Assembly: GCA_004297395.1 (NCBI GenBank)
Contig: SCUO01000064.1
Location: 1 to 64,000 of the forward strand
Direction of reading: 5' to 3'
Origin: Chloroflexota bacterium
GTDB lineage: Bacteria > Chloroflexota > Limnocylindria > Limnocylindrales > CSP1-4
DNA length: 64,000 bases
The notes below the pieces were generated by a model. The model saw nothing but the letters and a program-made list of their open reading frames with translations, did no database searches and was not told where the DNA came from. Positions 42,626 through 49,244 of this stretch are shown in pieces; the first letter of the stretch is position 1; each line of letters starts with the position of its first letter. The position numbers and the translations under genes were made by a program.

Positions 42626-42832
42626 ATGCGGTCAAGACGATCGCCCAGCGAGGTTGGTGTCCCGATGTTGAACCTCGGTATCGGCATCCTCATCCACAAG
42701 GACCGGGAGCGTGAGCTCGAGCGCCAGCTCGAGCTGCGGCGCCTGCTCCAGCGGCCGGTGACGGAGCCTCGAACCTCCGTCCGGGTGCCGCGCCTGGACC
42801 GGCGTCAGAGCCCGGCCGGTGCCGCCTCGTAG
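42626..42832 (+). CDS. Small protein, convergent with the WYL regulator
   Basis: A 68-residue ORF (or 55 residues from ATG 42665, MLNLGIGILIHKDRERELER). After a short hydrophobic start comes a charged helix ERELERQLELRRLLQRP, suggesting a membrane-associated amphipathic peptide. It has its own promoter with an operator matching that of the WYL gene. The 3' end overlaps the WYL gene by 28 bp in convergent orientation. The ORF is short, so reality rests on the promoter and on the non-random start; no family recognised. Confidence 0.5.
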   Translation: MRSRRSPSEVGVPMLNLGIGILIHKDRERELERQLELRRLLQRPVTEPRTSVRVPRLDRRQSPAGAAS

Positions 42833-43785
42833 CGGTCTGCCACGCGGCGGGCGATCCGCGCCACGCGATCGCGAATCTCCACCGGCTCGATGACCTCGAT
42901 CGAGGCGCCGGCGCCGAGCAGGCGGCCCGGCACCTCATCGGGCCAATCGAGCCGGAGACGGAGGTGGACCCAGCCCTCGGCGTCGCCGGCCGGCAGCCGC
43001 TCGGCCGCGGCCACAACCCGCGAGCCGACCGCGGCGCGAAGGTGATCGAGCCGCTCGGGGTCGGCTCGGACGGTGACGTCGACGCGGGCGGCCTCCCGCT
43101 CGTAGGCGGCCGACGACTCCGCCCAGAACGCCCCGAGGTCGAAGTCCGGAGGCCGCGCGACGCGCTCGTCGAGCGGCCGCACGCGGCGGACGCGCGAGAC
43201 TCGGTACGTGCGTGGCTGTCCATCGGCCAGGGCCACCAGGTACCACACGCCCGCCTTGAGGACCAGGCCGAGCGGCGCCAGGCGCCGCGTCGCCACGGCC
43301 TGGCCCCGGTCGTAGTCGATGTCGATGCACTGGCCGTTCCAGACCGCGTCGGCCAGGGCGGCCAGGCCCGGGACCGGCTCGTCGGCCTGGAACCAGCCGG
43401 CGGCGTCGAGATGGAAACGCTCGACGAGCCGGGTCGCCCGGCCGCGGAGCTCGCCCGGCAGTGCGGCGAGGACCTTGAGTCGGGCCGCCGCGACGACCGT
43501 CCCGAGCCCCAGCTCGGCGGCGGGGCCGGGCAGGCCGGACAGGAACAGCGCCTCGGCCTCGTCGGCCGTCAGGCCGGTGAGCCGCGTCCGGTAGCCATCG
43601 ACCAGGCGGATGCCCCCGCGGAGGCCGCGTTCAGCATAGATCGGCACGCCGGACTCGGCCAGTGCGTCGACGTCACGGTGGACCGTCCGGATCGAGATCT
43701 CGAGTTCGCGGGCTAGCTCGGCCGCGGTCATCTGGCCGCGCGTCTGCAGCAGCAGCAGGAGCGAGACGAGCCGCGACGCGCGCAT
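42805..43785 (-). CDS. WYL-domain HTH transcriptional regulator
   Basis: A 326-residue regulator. The N-terminal HTH_11 domain is RLVSLLLLLQTRGQMTAAEL and SIRTVHRDVDALAESGVPIY (about 5-60); the WYL domain lies at about 140-220 (KAGVWYLVALADGQPRTYRV) and a WCX extension at about 235-318. WYL domains sense nucleotides or ssDNA and may repress or activate. ATG 43785 follows the -10 box TACGAT by 8 nt, and a 23-bp inverted repeat lies just upstream, so it probably controls itself and the small gene at 42626. Confidence 0.9.
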   Translation of the reverse strand: MRASRLVSLLLLLQTRGQMTAAELARELEISIRTVHRDVDALAESGVPIYAERGLRGGIRLVDGYRTRLTGLTADEAEALFLSGLPGPAAELGLGTVVAAARLKVLAALPGELRGRATRLVERFHLDAAGWFQADEPVPGLAALADAVWNGQCIDIDYDRGQAVATRRLAPLGLVLKAGVWYLVALADGQPRTYRVSRVRRVRPLDERVARPPDFDLGAFWAESSAAYEREAARVDVTVRADPERLDHLRAAVGSRVVAAAERLPAGDAEGWVHLRLRLDWPDEVPGRLLGAGASIEVIEPVEIRDRVARIARRVADRYEAAPAGL

Positions 43786-43793
43786 CGCCGCGG

Positions 43794-43828
43794 ATCGTAG
43801 CGCAGAACATGACGGCTTGTGTCATCTA
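43794..43828 (-). promoter_or_regulatory. WYL promoter: -10 box and second copy of the 23-bp operator
   Basis: On the minus strand TACGAT (43799-43794) ends 8 nt before ATG 43785. The 23-bp element 43806-43828 (AACATGACGGCTTGTGTCATCTA read on plus) matches the element at 42575 in its left 8 bp and in GTCAT of the right half, and also ends 6 bp from the -10 box. Confidence 0.65.
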
Positions 43829-43867
43829 TCCCCGGCGGGACGTGTTCAGGCAGCGATCACGTCGCGA

Positions 43868-45172
43868 TCAGGTGGAGGCTGGGCCCACGTCGACGGCGAC
43901 CTGTTGGATGCAGGTGCCGACCTCCATCCGAATCCACCAGCGGCCGACCTCATCGAGCACGAACGAGCCCACGTAGTCCTCGCCGTCGGGCATGAGCGTC
44001 CCGAACCCCTGCTTCGAGGATCCCGCCGGGGCGATGACGCCGACGCCCGGTCGATCGCCCTCGACCAGCTCGCCGAAGACCAGGTCGCTCAACCGGAAGT
44101 CCAGCTGGGCGTACGGGAGCTGGAAGTCGGGTTCCTCCGGATGGACCCCCAGCAGCTCGTGCTCCGAGTTGCCCAGGCCTAACGCGTATGGAGCCGCGAG
44201 GGCGGTGCTGGTGCCGGCGACCCGCAGCTCGAGCCGGCAATCACCGATGGCCGTCGCCTCCACCGGTGGTCCGAACCGGATCGATTCGAGCACTGCCTGG
44301 AGGTCCGCGAGCGCCCCGGCATCCGCCCCCGTGGCCGAGAGCGCGGCGACGAGGAGGACCTCGCCGTTGATGTCCAGGACCCAGACGCGGTAGTTGGTCC
44401 GCTCCGCCCAGAATTCGACTCCGCCCTCGTGCTCGGCATCCCGCATCCACTCGGACCGGGCCGTCCAGAGCCGGTACGTCGAGAGCCCGCACCCGGCGTC
44501 GGGTCCCACGCTGAACTCGAGGTAGCTCCCGCTGTAGCCCGCGAGGCTGGTGGGCGTTGGATCCGTAGCGTCGACATCCGGGAGTGCGGCCAGGGCGGCC
44601 GAGATGCCATCGACCGTCGGTTCGACCGGCGGATCCATGAGCCCGACGGCACACGGATCGGCGTAGACGTTGGCGACGCGGGCGAACATCAGCGAGATCC
44701 CGCGAGCGTCGTCGATGATCTCGACGTCCCGGCTCGTCCAGCCCTCGCCGATCGTGAACGTGAAGGCGAACGGCAGGTCCCAGATCATGCTCGTGGTGTA
44801 GGTCCCGGCCGCCAACGCGTTCGGCCACGTGTAGACCGATCCGGTCGGCTCCGTGGCCGGCGTTGGCGTCGGCGCGACAGGCGCCGACGGCTCGAAGGAC
44901 GCCGACGGCTCGGCGGACGCCCCAATACCCGGATCGCCCCGGGACAGGAGCATGTTCGCGCCCACGATGACGACCGCCACCACGGCGACCGCCGCGAGCG
45001 CCGTCGCGAGGAAGGTGCGCATCTGAGGTTCCCTCCACGGGCCGATGACGACCCGTTGACGTGTCTGGTCGATGTGGGAGCGGACGGCGTCATATGTCCG
45101 GTCCGGGAGCTGCCCCGGCCCCTCGTCGAGGTAGGCGCGGATGAGCCGATCCGGATCGCGAGGCGTCGTCAT
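43868..45172 (-). CDS. Membrane-anchored protein, probable anti-sigma factor
   Basis: A 434-residue protein with a cytoplasmic N-terminus (1-50; RLIRAYLDEGPGQLPDRTYD), one membrane segment at about 53-75, a Pro/Ser/Ala linker and a large outer domain. The start ATG at 45172 overlaps the stop of the ECF sigma gene. The N-terminal motif (RxYLDEGPxQLPDR) is, from memory, common at the start of anti-sigma-like proteins in high-GC Chloroflexota. The outer domain contains several paired Cys and is not recognised. Function as an inhibitor of the adjacent sigma factor is inferred. Confidence 0.72.
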   Translation of the reverse strand: MTTPRDPDRLIRAYLDEGPGQLPDRTYDAVRSHIDQTRQRVVIGPWREPQMRTFLATALAAVAVVAVVIVGANMLLSRGDPGIGASAEPSASFEPSAPVAPTPTPATEPTGSVYTWPNALAAGTYTTSMIWDLPFAFTFTIGEGWTSRDVEIIDDARGISLMFARVANVYADPCAVGLMDPPVEPTVDGISAALAALPDVDATDPTPTSLAGYSGSYLEFSVGPDAGCGLSTYRLWTARSEWMRDAEHEGGVEFWAERTNYRVWVLDINGEVLLVAALSATGADAGALADLQAVLESIRFGPPVEATAIGDCRLELRVAGTSTALAAPYALGLGNSEHELLGVHPEEPDFQLPYAQLDFRLSDLVFGELVEGDRPGVGVIAPAGSSKQGFGTLMPDGEDYVGSFVLDEVGRWWIRMEVGTCIQQVAVDVGPAST

Positions 45173-45723
45173 GCGAATCGCTCCTGGGAGTCGGATGGGG
45201 TCCGGGCGTCGGCCTCGATGCTTGCCCGGAGGGCCGCCGATGCGTGAAACAGCCGGGACTTCACGGTCCCGACGGGGATGCCGAGGCGATCAGCCACCTC
45301 GACCACGGGCAGGTCGAGGTAGTGATGGAAGACGAGCACGGCCCGTTGCTCGAGGGTGAGCCTCCGGAAGGCCCGGTCGAGCTGGTCGCGATCGTTGACG
45401 GACAGGATTCCACCGGGATCGTGCTCGCGATCGACGGGCAGGACCCGGATGTCGGCCGACCATCGAGTTCGACGCCTGGCCTCGGCGTAGCACTCGTTGG
45501 TCAGGATTCGGTGGAGCCAGGGTTCGAAGCGATCGGGATCGCGCAACGTGCGAAGCTCCCGCCAGGCGGTGATGAGCGCGGCCTGCACCGCGTCGTCCGC
45601 CAGGTCGGCATCGCGCAGGATGCGGTACGCGATCGCCATGCACCGGTCGCCGACGGTCCGCGCCAGGGCGTCGAAGGCTTCGCCATCGCCGCTTCGTGCC
45701 CGGTCCACCAGCCCTCGGTCCAC
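45169..45723 (-). CDS. ECF RNA polymerase sigma factor
   Basis: A 184-residue group IV sigma factor. Region 2 reads AFDALARTVGDRCMAIAYRI and DLADDAVQAALITAWRELRT, RFEPWLHRILTNECYAEARR; region 4 reads RLTLEQRAVLVFHHYLDLPV and RLGIPVGTVKSRLFHASAAL. It is co-translated with the following membrane protein. GTG 45723 is chosen because GGGAGGG lies just before it and the protein then begins VDRGLVDRARSGD, typical for the family; the track start at 45816 adds 31 unrelated residues. Confidence 0.92.
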   Translation of the reverse strand: MDRGLVDRARSGDGEAFDALARTVGDRCMAIAYRILRDADLADDAVQAALITAWRELRTLRDPDRFEPWLHRILTNECYAEARRRTRWSADIRVLPVDREHDPGGILSVNDRDQLDRAFRRLTLEQRAVLVFHHYLDLPVVEVADRLGIPVGTVKSRLFHASAALRASIEADARTPSDSQERFA

Positions 45724-45843
45724 GCGTCCCTCCCAGGCCCGCGACGGTCGCCCTTCGACCGCACACCCAGCAGAGTGATCGCCGGGGGCGGCTGGTTCAA
45801 TCTGGGCCGGGGGCACCTCGCGCCACGCGCGCCACGTGCCTCG

Positions 45844-45886
45844 TTGACGCTTCCGAGGCTAATCCCGATAATCTAGGTCGGGATTA
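45844..45886 (+). promoter_or_regulatory. suf promoter with 27-bp inverted-repeat operator over the -10 box
   Basis: TTGACG (45844-45849), a 17-bp spacer and GATAAT (45867-45872) form a good promoter for sufB. TAATCCCGA-N9-TCGGGATTA (45860-45886) is a perfect 9+9 inverted repeat centred on the -10/start region, the position of a repressor site. No matching regulator gene is in the window. Confidence 0.72.
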
Positions 45887-45959
45887 CTGATGCGACGCCA
45901 TGACCCGGCGCCGGACCGCCGCACGACGCACCCGGACCACCCGGAGAAGCCGAGACCTG

Positions 45960-47369
45960 ATGACCTCCTCGAAGACCCGCGAAGCCGTCGCCGACCGGCG
46001 AGACCAGTACGCGTTCCACGACGACATCGCGTACCTGAAGGAGACGAAGCGCGGCCTCACCCGCGACACGGTCGAGGAGATCAGCGCGTTCAAGAACGAG
46101 CCCGACTGGATGCTCCAGTCCCGGCTCCGGGCCTACGACCACTTCCTGAAGCGGCCGATGCCGATGTGGACGGATGGGCTCGACAAGATCGACTTCGACA
46201 AGATCGTCTACTACCGCAAGCCGTCCGAGCGCGAGGAGAAGTCCTGGGACGACGTCCCGGAGCAGATCAAGGCGACGTTCGAGAAGCTCGGCATCCCCGA
46301 GGCCGAGCGCAAGTTCCTCGCCGGCGTGGGCGCCCAGTACGACTCCGAGGTCGTCTACCACTCCGTCAAGGAAGAGCTCTCGAAGCTCGGCGTCGTGTTC
46401 ATGGGCACGGACCAGGGGCTCATCGAGTATCCGGAGATCTTCAGGAAGTACTACGGCACCGTCGTGCCGCACGAGGACAACAAGTTCTCGGCCCTCAACG
46501 GCGCGGTCTGGTCGGGCGGCTCGTTCGTCTACGTCCCCAAGGGCGTCGAGGTCCCGCTGCCGCTGCAGGCCTACTTCCGGATCAACGGCGAGAACACCGG
46601 CCAGTTCGAACGGACGCTCATCGTTGTTGACGAGGGCGCCAAAGTTCATTACATCGAGGGTTGTACTGCCCCCATCTACGCGACTGATTCACTTCATGTC
46701 GCGGTCGTCGAAGTGATTGCGCTGCCCGGTTCGAAGGTACGATATACGACCATTCAGAACTGGTCGAACGACGTGTATAATCTAGTGACGAAACGTGCTC
46801 ACGCCCACAGAGATGCGACTGTGGAGTGGATCGATGCTAACACGGGGTCGCGCAAGACGGTTAAATTCCCGAGTATTTACCTGCGTGGCGAGAATGCATC
46901 TGCGGACATCATTAGTGTAGCAGTTGCAGGCAAGGGGCAGCACCAGGACACCGGCGCGAAGGCCATCCACCTGGCGAAGAACACGACGTCGCGGATCGTC
47001 TCCAAGTCGGTCTCGAAGGATGGCGGGCGGGCGACCTACCGCGGCCAGCTGAAGGTCTCGCCGGGCGCCACCGGCGTCGTGGCCAGCGTCCGTTGCGACG
47101 CCCTGATGCTCGACGACGAGAGCCGCAGCGACACGTACCCCTACATCGACATCCAGGAAGACGACACGACGATGACCCACGAGGCCACCGTCGGGAAGAT
47201 CAGCGCCGACCAGATCTTCTACCTGATGAGCCGCGGCCTGACCGAGAACGAGGCCCAGAACCTCGTCATCCAGGGCTTCCTCGAGGTGTTCACCAAGGAG
47301 CTCCCGATGGAGTACGCCATCGAGTTCAACCGCCTCGTGAAGCTCGAGATGGAGGGCTCGCTCGGGTGA
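45960..47369 (+). CDS. sufB: Fe-S cluster assembly protein SufB
   Basis: A 469-residue SufB, the usual length. It forms the SufBCD scaffold where Fe-S clusters are built. Hallmarks are GLTRDTVEEISAFKNEPDWM near the start, SGGSFVYVPKGVEVPLPLQA, EGCTAPIYATDSLH, YTTIQNWSNDVYNLVTKRA, GQHQDTGAKAIHLA and VRCDALMLDDESRSDTYPY with the essential C-terminal Cys. No intein is present. ATG 45960 has GGAGAAG upstream; the extra track N-terminus from 45900 is arginine-rich. Residues about 221-326 are encoded by a stretch of much lower GC (separate entry). sufC is not adjacent. Confidence 0.96.
   Translation: MTSSKTREAVADRRDQYAFHDDIAYLKETKRGLTRDTVEEISAFKNEPDWMLQSRLRAYDHFLKRPMPMWTDGLDKIDFDKIVYYRKPSEREEKSWDDVPEQIKATFEKLGIPEAERKFLAGVGAQYDSEVVYHSVKEELSKLGVVFMGTDQGLIEYPEIFRKYYGTVVPHEDNKFSALNGAVWSGGSFVYVPKGVEVPLPLQAYFRINGENTGQFERTLIVVDEGAKVHYIEGCTAPIYATDSLHVAVVEVIALPGSKVRYTTIQNWSNDVYNLVTKRAHAHRDATVEWIDANTGSRKTVKFPSIYLRGENASADIISVAVAGKGQHQDTGAKAIHLAKNTTSRIVSKSVSKDGGRATYRGQLKVSPGATGVVASVRCDALMLDDESRSDTYPYIDIQEDDTTMTHEATVGKISADQIFYLMSRGLTENEAQNLVIQGFLEVFTKELPMEYAIEFNRLVKLEMEGSLG
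46621..46937 (+). other. Low-GC, atypical-codon segment inside sufB
   Basis: Counting 46621-46920 gives 157 G+C in 300 (52 percent), against about 70 percent on either side. Codons rare elsewhere in the window are frequent (GTT, AAA, TAT, CTA, AGA, ATT, AGT, GTA, TCA). Both edges are sharp and the reading frame and conserved SufB sequence are kept throughout, so this is a replaced segment rather than an insertion. The GCTAP intein site known from mycobacterial SufB (from memory) lies about 45 bp inside its left edge. Confidence 0.88.
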
Positions 47370-48814
47370 CGTCGACCTCCGCCCCGAAGGAGGCCGTCCC
47401 CGCCTCGAACACCGACTCGGCAGCGACGCTGGACCGGCCCGCCCGGACCCCGCGTCGCTCGCCGACCGACCTGTCGTTCGTCCTCGACGAAGCCGATGTG
47501 ACCGCGCGTGCCGCCAATGAGCCGGACTGGCTCGCCGCCGACCGTCGCGACGCCCTCGAGCGCTACCGCTCGCTGCCGATCGAATCCAACCAGCTCTACA
47601 CGCCGTACGTCGACCTCCGACCGGCCGAGCTCGGCGACGTGCGCGTTTACCCGTTGCCCGGGGGCCCGCCTCTCGGCGCGGCCTCGGCCGCCGATCTTCC
47701 GGCGGGCGCCGTGGCGCTTGCCCGGTTCGACGAGGACAAGGTCTCGGCGATCTCGCTCGACGCCACGGCCCGCGACGCCGGGGTCACGGTCGAGACGCTC
47801 GGCAGCCTCATCGGGCGTGACGCGCAGCTCGCCCGCCGCCTGATCGGCGGGGCGGGCCTGCCAGGCGACGACCGGCTTGCCCAGCTGACCCGTGCCGCCT
47901 GGAACCAGGGCGTCGTGATCCGGGTGCCGAAAGGCGTCCGCCTCGATCGCCCGATCCTCGTCCGCTGGGCCGCCGGCGCGGCCGACCGGGCCATCTTCAG
48001 CCGGACCATCGTCGAGCTCGGCGAGCGAGCCGCGGCCTCGATTGTCGAGGAGTTCGTCCCGTCGTCCGCGTCCGACGAGGGGCCCGATTCCGGGCAGGCC
48101 CTGTTCACCTCGACCTTCGAGGCCCATCTCGGCGCCGAGGCGGAGCTCGCCGTGGCGAGCATCCAGGACTTCGGGCCCCGCCAGGTGCTGTTCCAGCACC
48201 GGACTGCGGCGATCGGCGAGGGCGCGTCGCTCCACTGGGCCCTCGCCCAGCTCGGCTCGCGGCTCGTCCGCTCGCGCGTCGACAACCGCCTCGAGGGCGA
48301 TCGAAGCTCGGTCGAGCAGGTCGAGATCGTGTTCGGGACCGGCGAGCAGCTGTTCGACCTCACGAGCTACACGCTCCACCTGGGTCGGGATACGACCGGC
48401 AACCTCCTCTCGAAGGGCGCCCTGCTCGATCGTGCCAGGTCGTACATGAAGGGCCTGATCACGATCGAGAAGTCGGCCGTCGGGACGGATTCGTTCCTCG
48501 GCGAGTTCGGGATGAACCTGTCCAAGGCCACCCGGGCGGTGGCCATCCCGTCGCTCGAGATCGACCAGCCGGACTGCCGCCGGGCCGCCCATTCGTCGTC
48601 GGTCGGCCCGATCGACGCGAACCAGCTCTTCTATCTCGAGTCACGGGGCATCGCGCCCGACGAGGCCCGCAAGTTCATCGTCCTCGGCTTCCTGGAGCCG
48701 GTCGTCGCCCGGGTGCCGCTCGAGGCAGCCCAGGAGCGCCTCCGCGAGCTCCTCGAGGAGAAGTGGGCGGCGGGCGCGGACGGGACCGCCGGGTCGGCCG
48801 GCGCCGCCGCCTGA
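47366..48814 (+). CDS. sufD: Fe-S cluster assembly protein SufD
   Basis: A 482-residue SufD. It pairs with SufB and SufC in the scaffold complex. Recognisable blocks are VVIRVPKGVRLDRPILVRW, ASIVEEFVPSSASDEGPDSG, LHWALAQLGSRLVRSRVDNR, GLITIEKSAVGTDSFLGEFG and the C-terminal HSSSVGPIDANQLFYLESRG with the conserved His. GTG 47366 overlaps the sufB stop (GTGA). Composition is normal for the window throughout, in contrast to sufB. About 35 N-terminal residues are variable. Confidence 0.94.
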   Translation: MTSTSAPKEAVPASNTDSAATLDRPARTPRRSPTDLSFVLDEADVTARAANEPDWLAADRRDALERYRSLPIESNQLYTPYVDLRPAELGDVRVYPLPGGPPLGAASAADLPAGAVALARFDEDKVSAISLDATARDAGVTVETLGSLIGRDAQLARRLIGGAGLPGDDRLAQLTRAAWNQGVVIRVPKGVRLDRPILVRWAAGAADRAIFSRTIVELGERAAASIVEEFVPSSASDEGPDSGQALFTSTFEAHLGAEAELAVASIQDFGPRQVLFQHRTAAIGEGASLHWALAQLGSRLVRSRVDNRLEGDRSSVEQVEIVFGTGEQLFDLTSYTLHLGRDTTGNLLSKGALLDRARSYMKGLITIEKSAVGTDSFLGEFGMNLSKATRAVAIPSLEIDQPDCRRAAHSSSVGPIDANQLFYLESRGIAPDEARKFIVLGFLEPVVARVPLEAAQERLRELLEEKWAAGADGTAGSAGAAA

Positions 48815-48827
48815 GGCCGACCGCGGG

Positions 48828-49196
48828 GTGCGCCGGATCGATCTCCTGGCCCTCGACGAGGTGCCCGAGGGCACGATGCAGATGGCCTTCGTGGACGGCA
48901 CGGACCAGGTCATCGTGGTCCACACCGGCGGCGTCGTCCGGGCCTACCAGGGCATCTGCACCCACGAGTACTTCGAGCTCGACAAGGGCTTCCTGACCGC
49001 GGGCGGCTCGCCAGGCCCGGACGGTGAGCCCGCCGGCACCCTGACCTGCGCCCTCCACCTGTCGCGCTTCGATCTCGCTGACGGCGAGCCCCTCGATCCG
49101 CCCGCCGAGCTGCCGCTCGCCCGCTACGACGTGGTCGTCGAGGACGGCCGCGTCCTGATCGAGGTCCCCGAGGGTCCGCTCGAGGTCAACGAGTAG
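48828..49196 (+). CDS. Rieske-type [2Fe-2S] ferredoxin of the suf operon
   Basis: A 122-residue soluble Rieske protein. Cluster ligands are C-x-H in GICTHEYFEL and C-x2-H in LTCALHLSRF. Such small Rieske ferredoxins are commonly encoded with sufBD in high-GC bacteria and may supply electrons or test cluster assembly. GTG 48828 follows sufD by 13 bp. It is the last plus-strand gene of the operon; sufS, sufU and sufC, which often follow, are missing here. Confidence 0.9.
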   Translation: MRRIDLLALDEVPEGTMQMAFVDGTDQVIVVHTGGVVRAYQGICTHEYFELDKGFLTAGGSPGPDGEPAGTLTCALHLSRFDLADGEPLDPPAELPLARYDVVVEDGRVLIEVPEGPLEVNE

Positions 49197-49215
49197 TCGA
49201 GCACCTCGGGGGCTT

Positions 49216-49232
49216 CGACACGCGTCGTGTCG
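49216..49232. terminator. Hairpin between convergent genes
   Basis: CGACACG-CGT-CGTGTCG, a 7-bp stem with a 3-nt loop, in the 48-bp gap between the convergent Rieske and acylase genes. It has no T tract, so termination activity is uncertain. Confidence 0.35.
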
Positions 49233-49244
49233 ACAATGTCGCGC

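Noticed and set aside
46621-46937. An intein or insertion in sufB
   Set aside because: SufB length and sequence are continuous; nothing is inserted, only composition differs.
46782-47180. Minus-strand ORF inside sufB
   Set aside because: Antisense shadow; the low-GC segment merely changes its composition.
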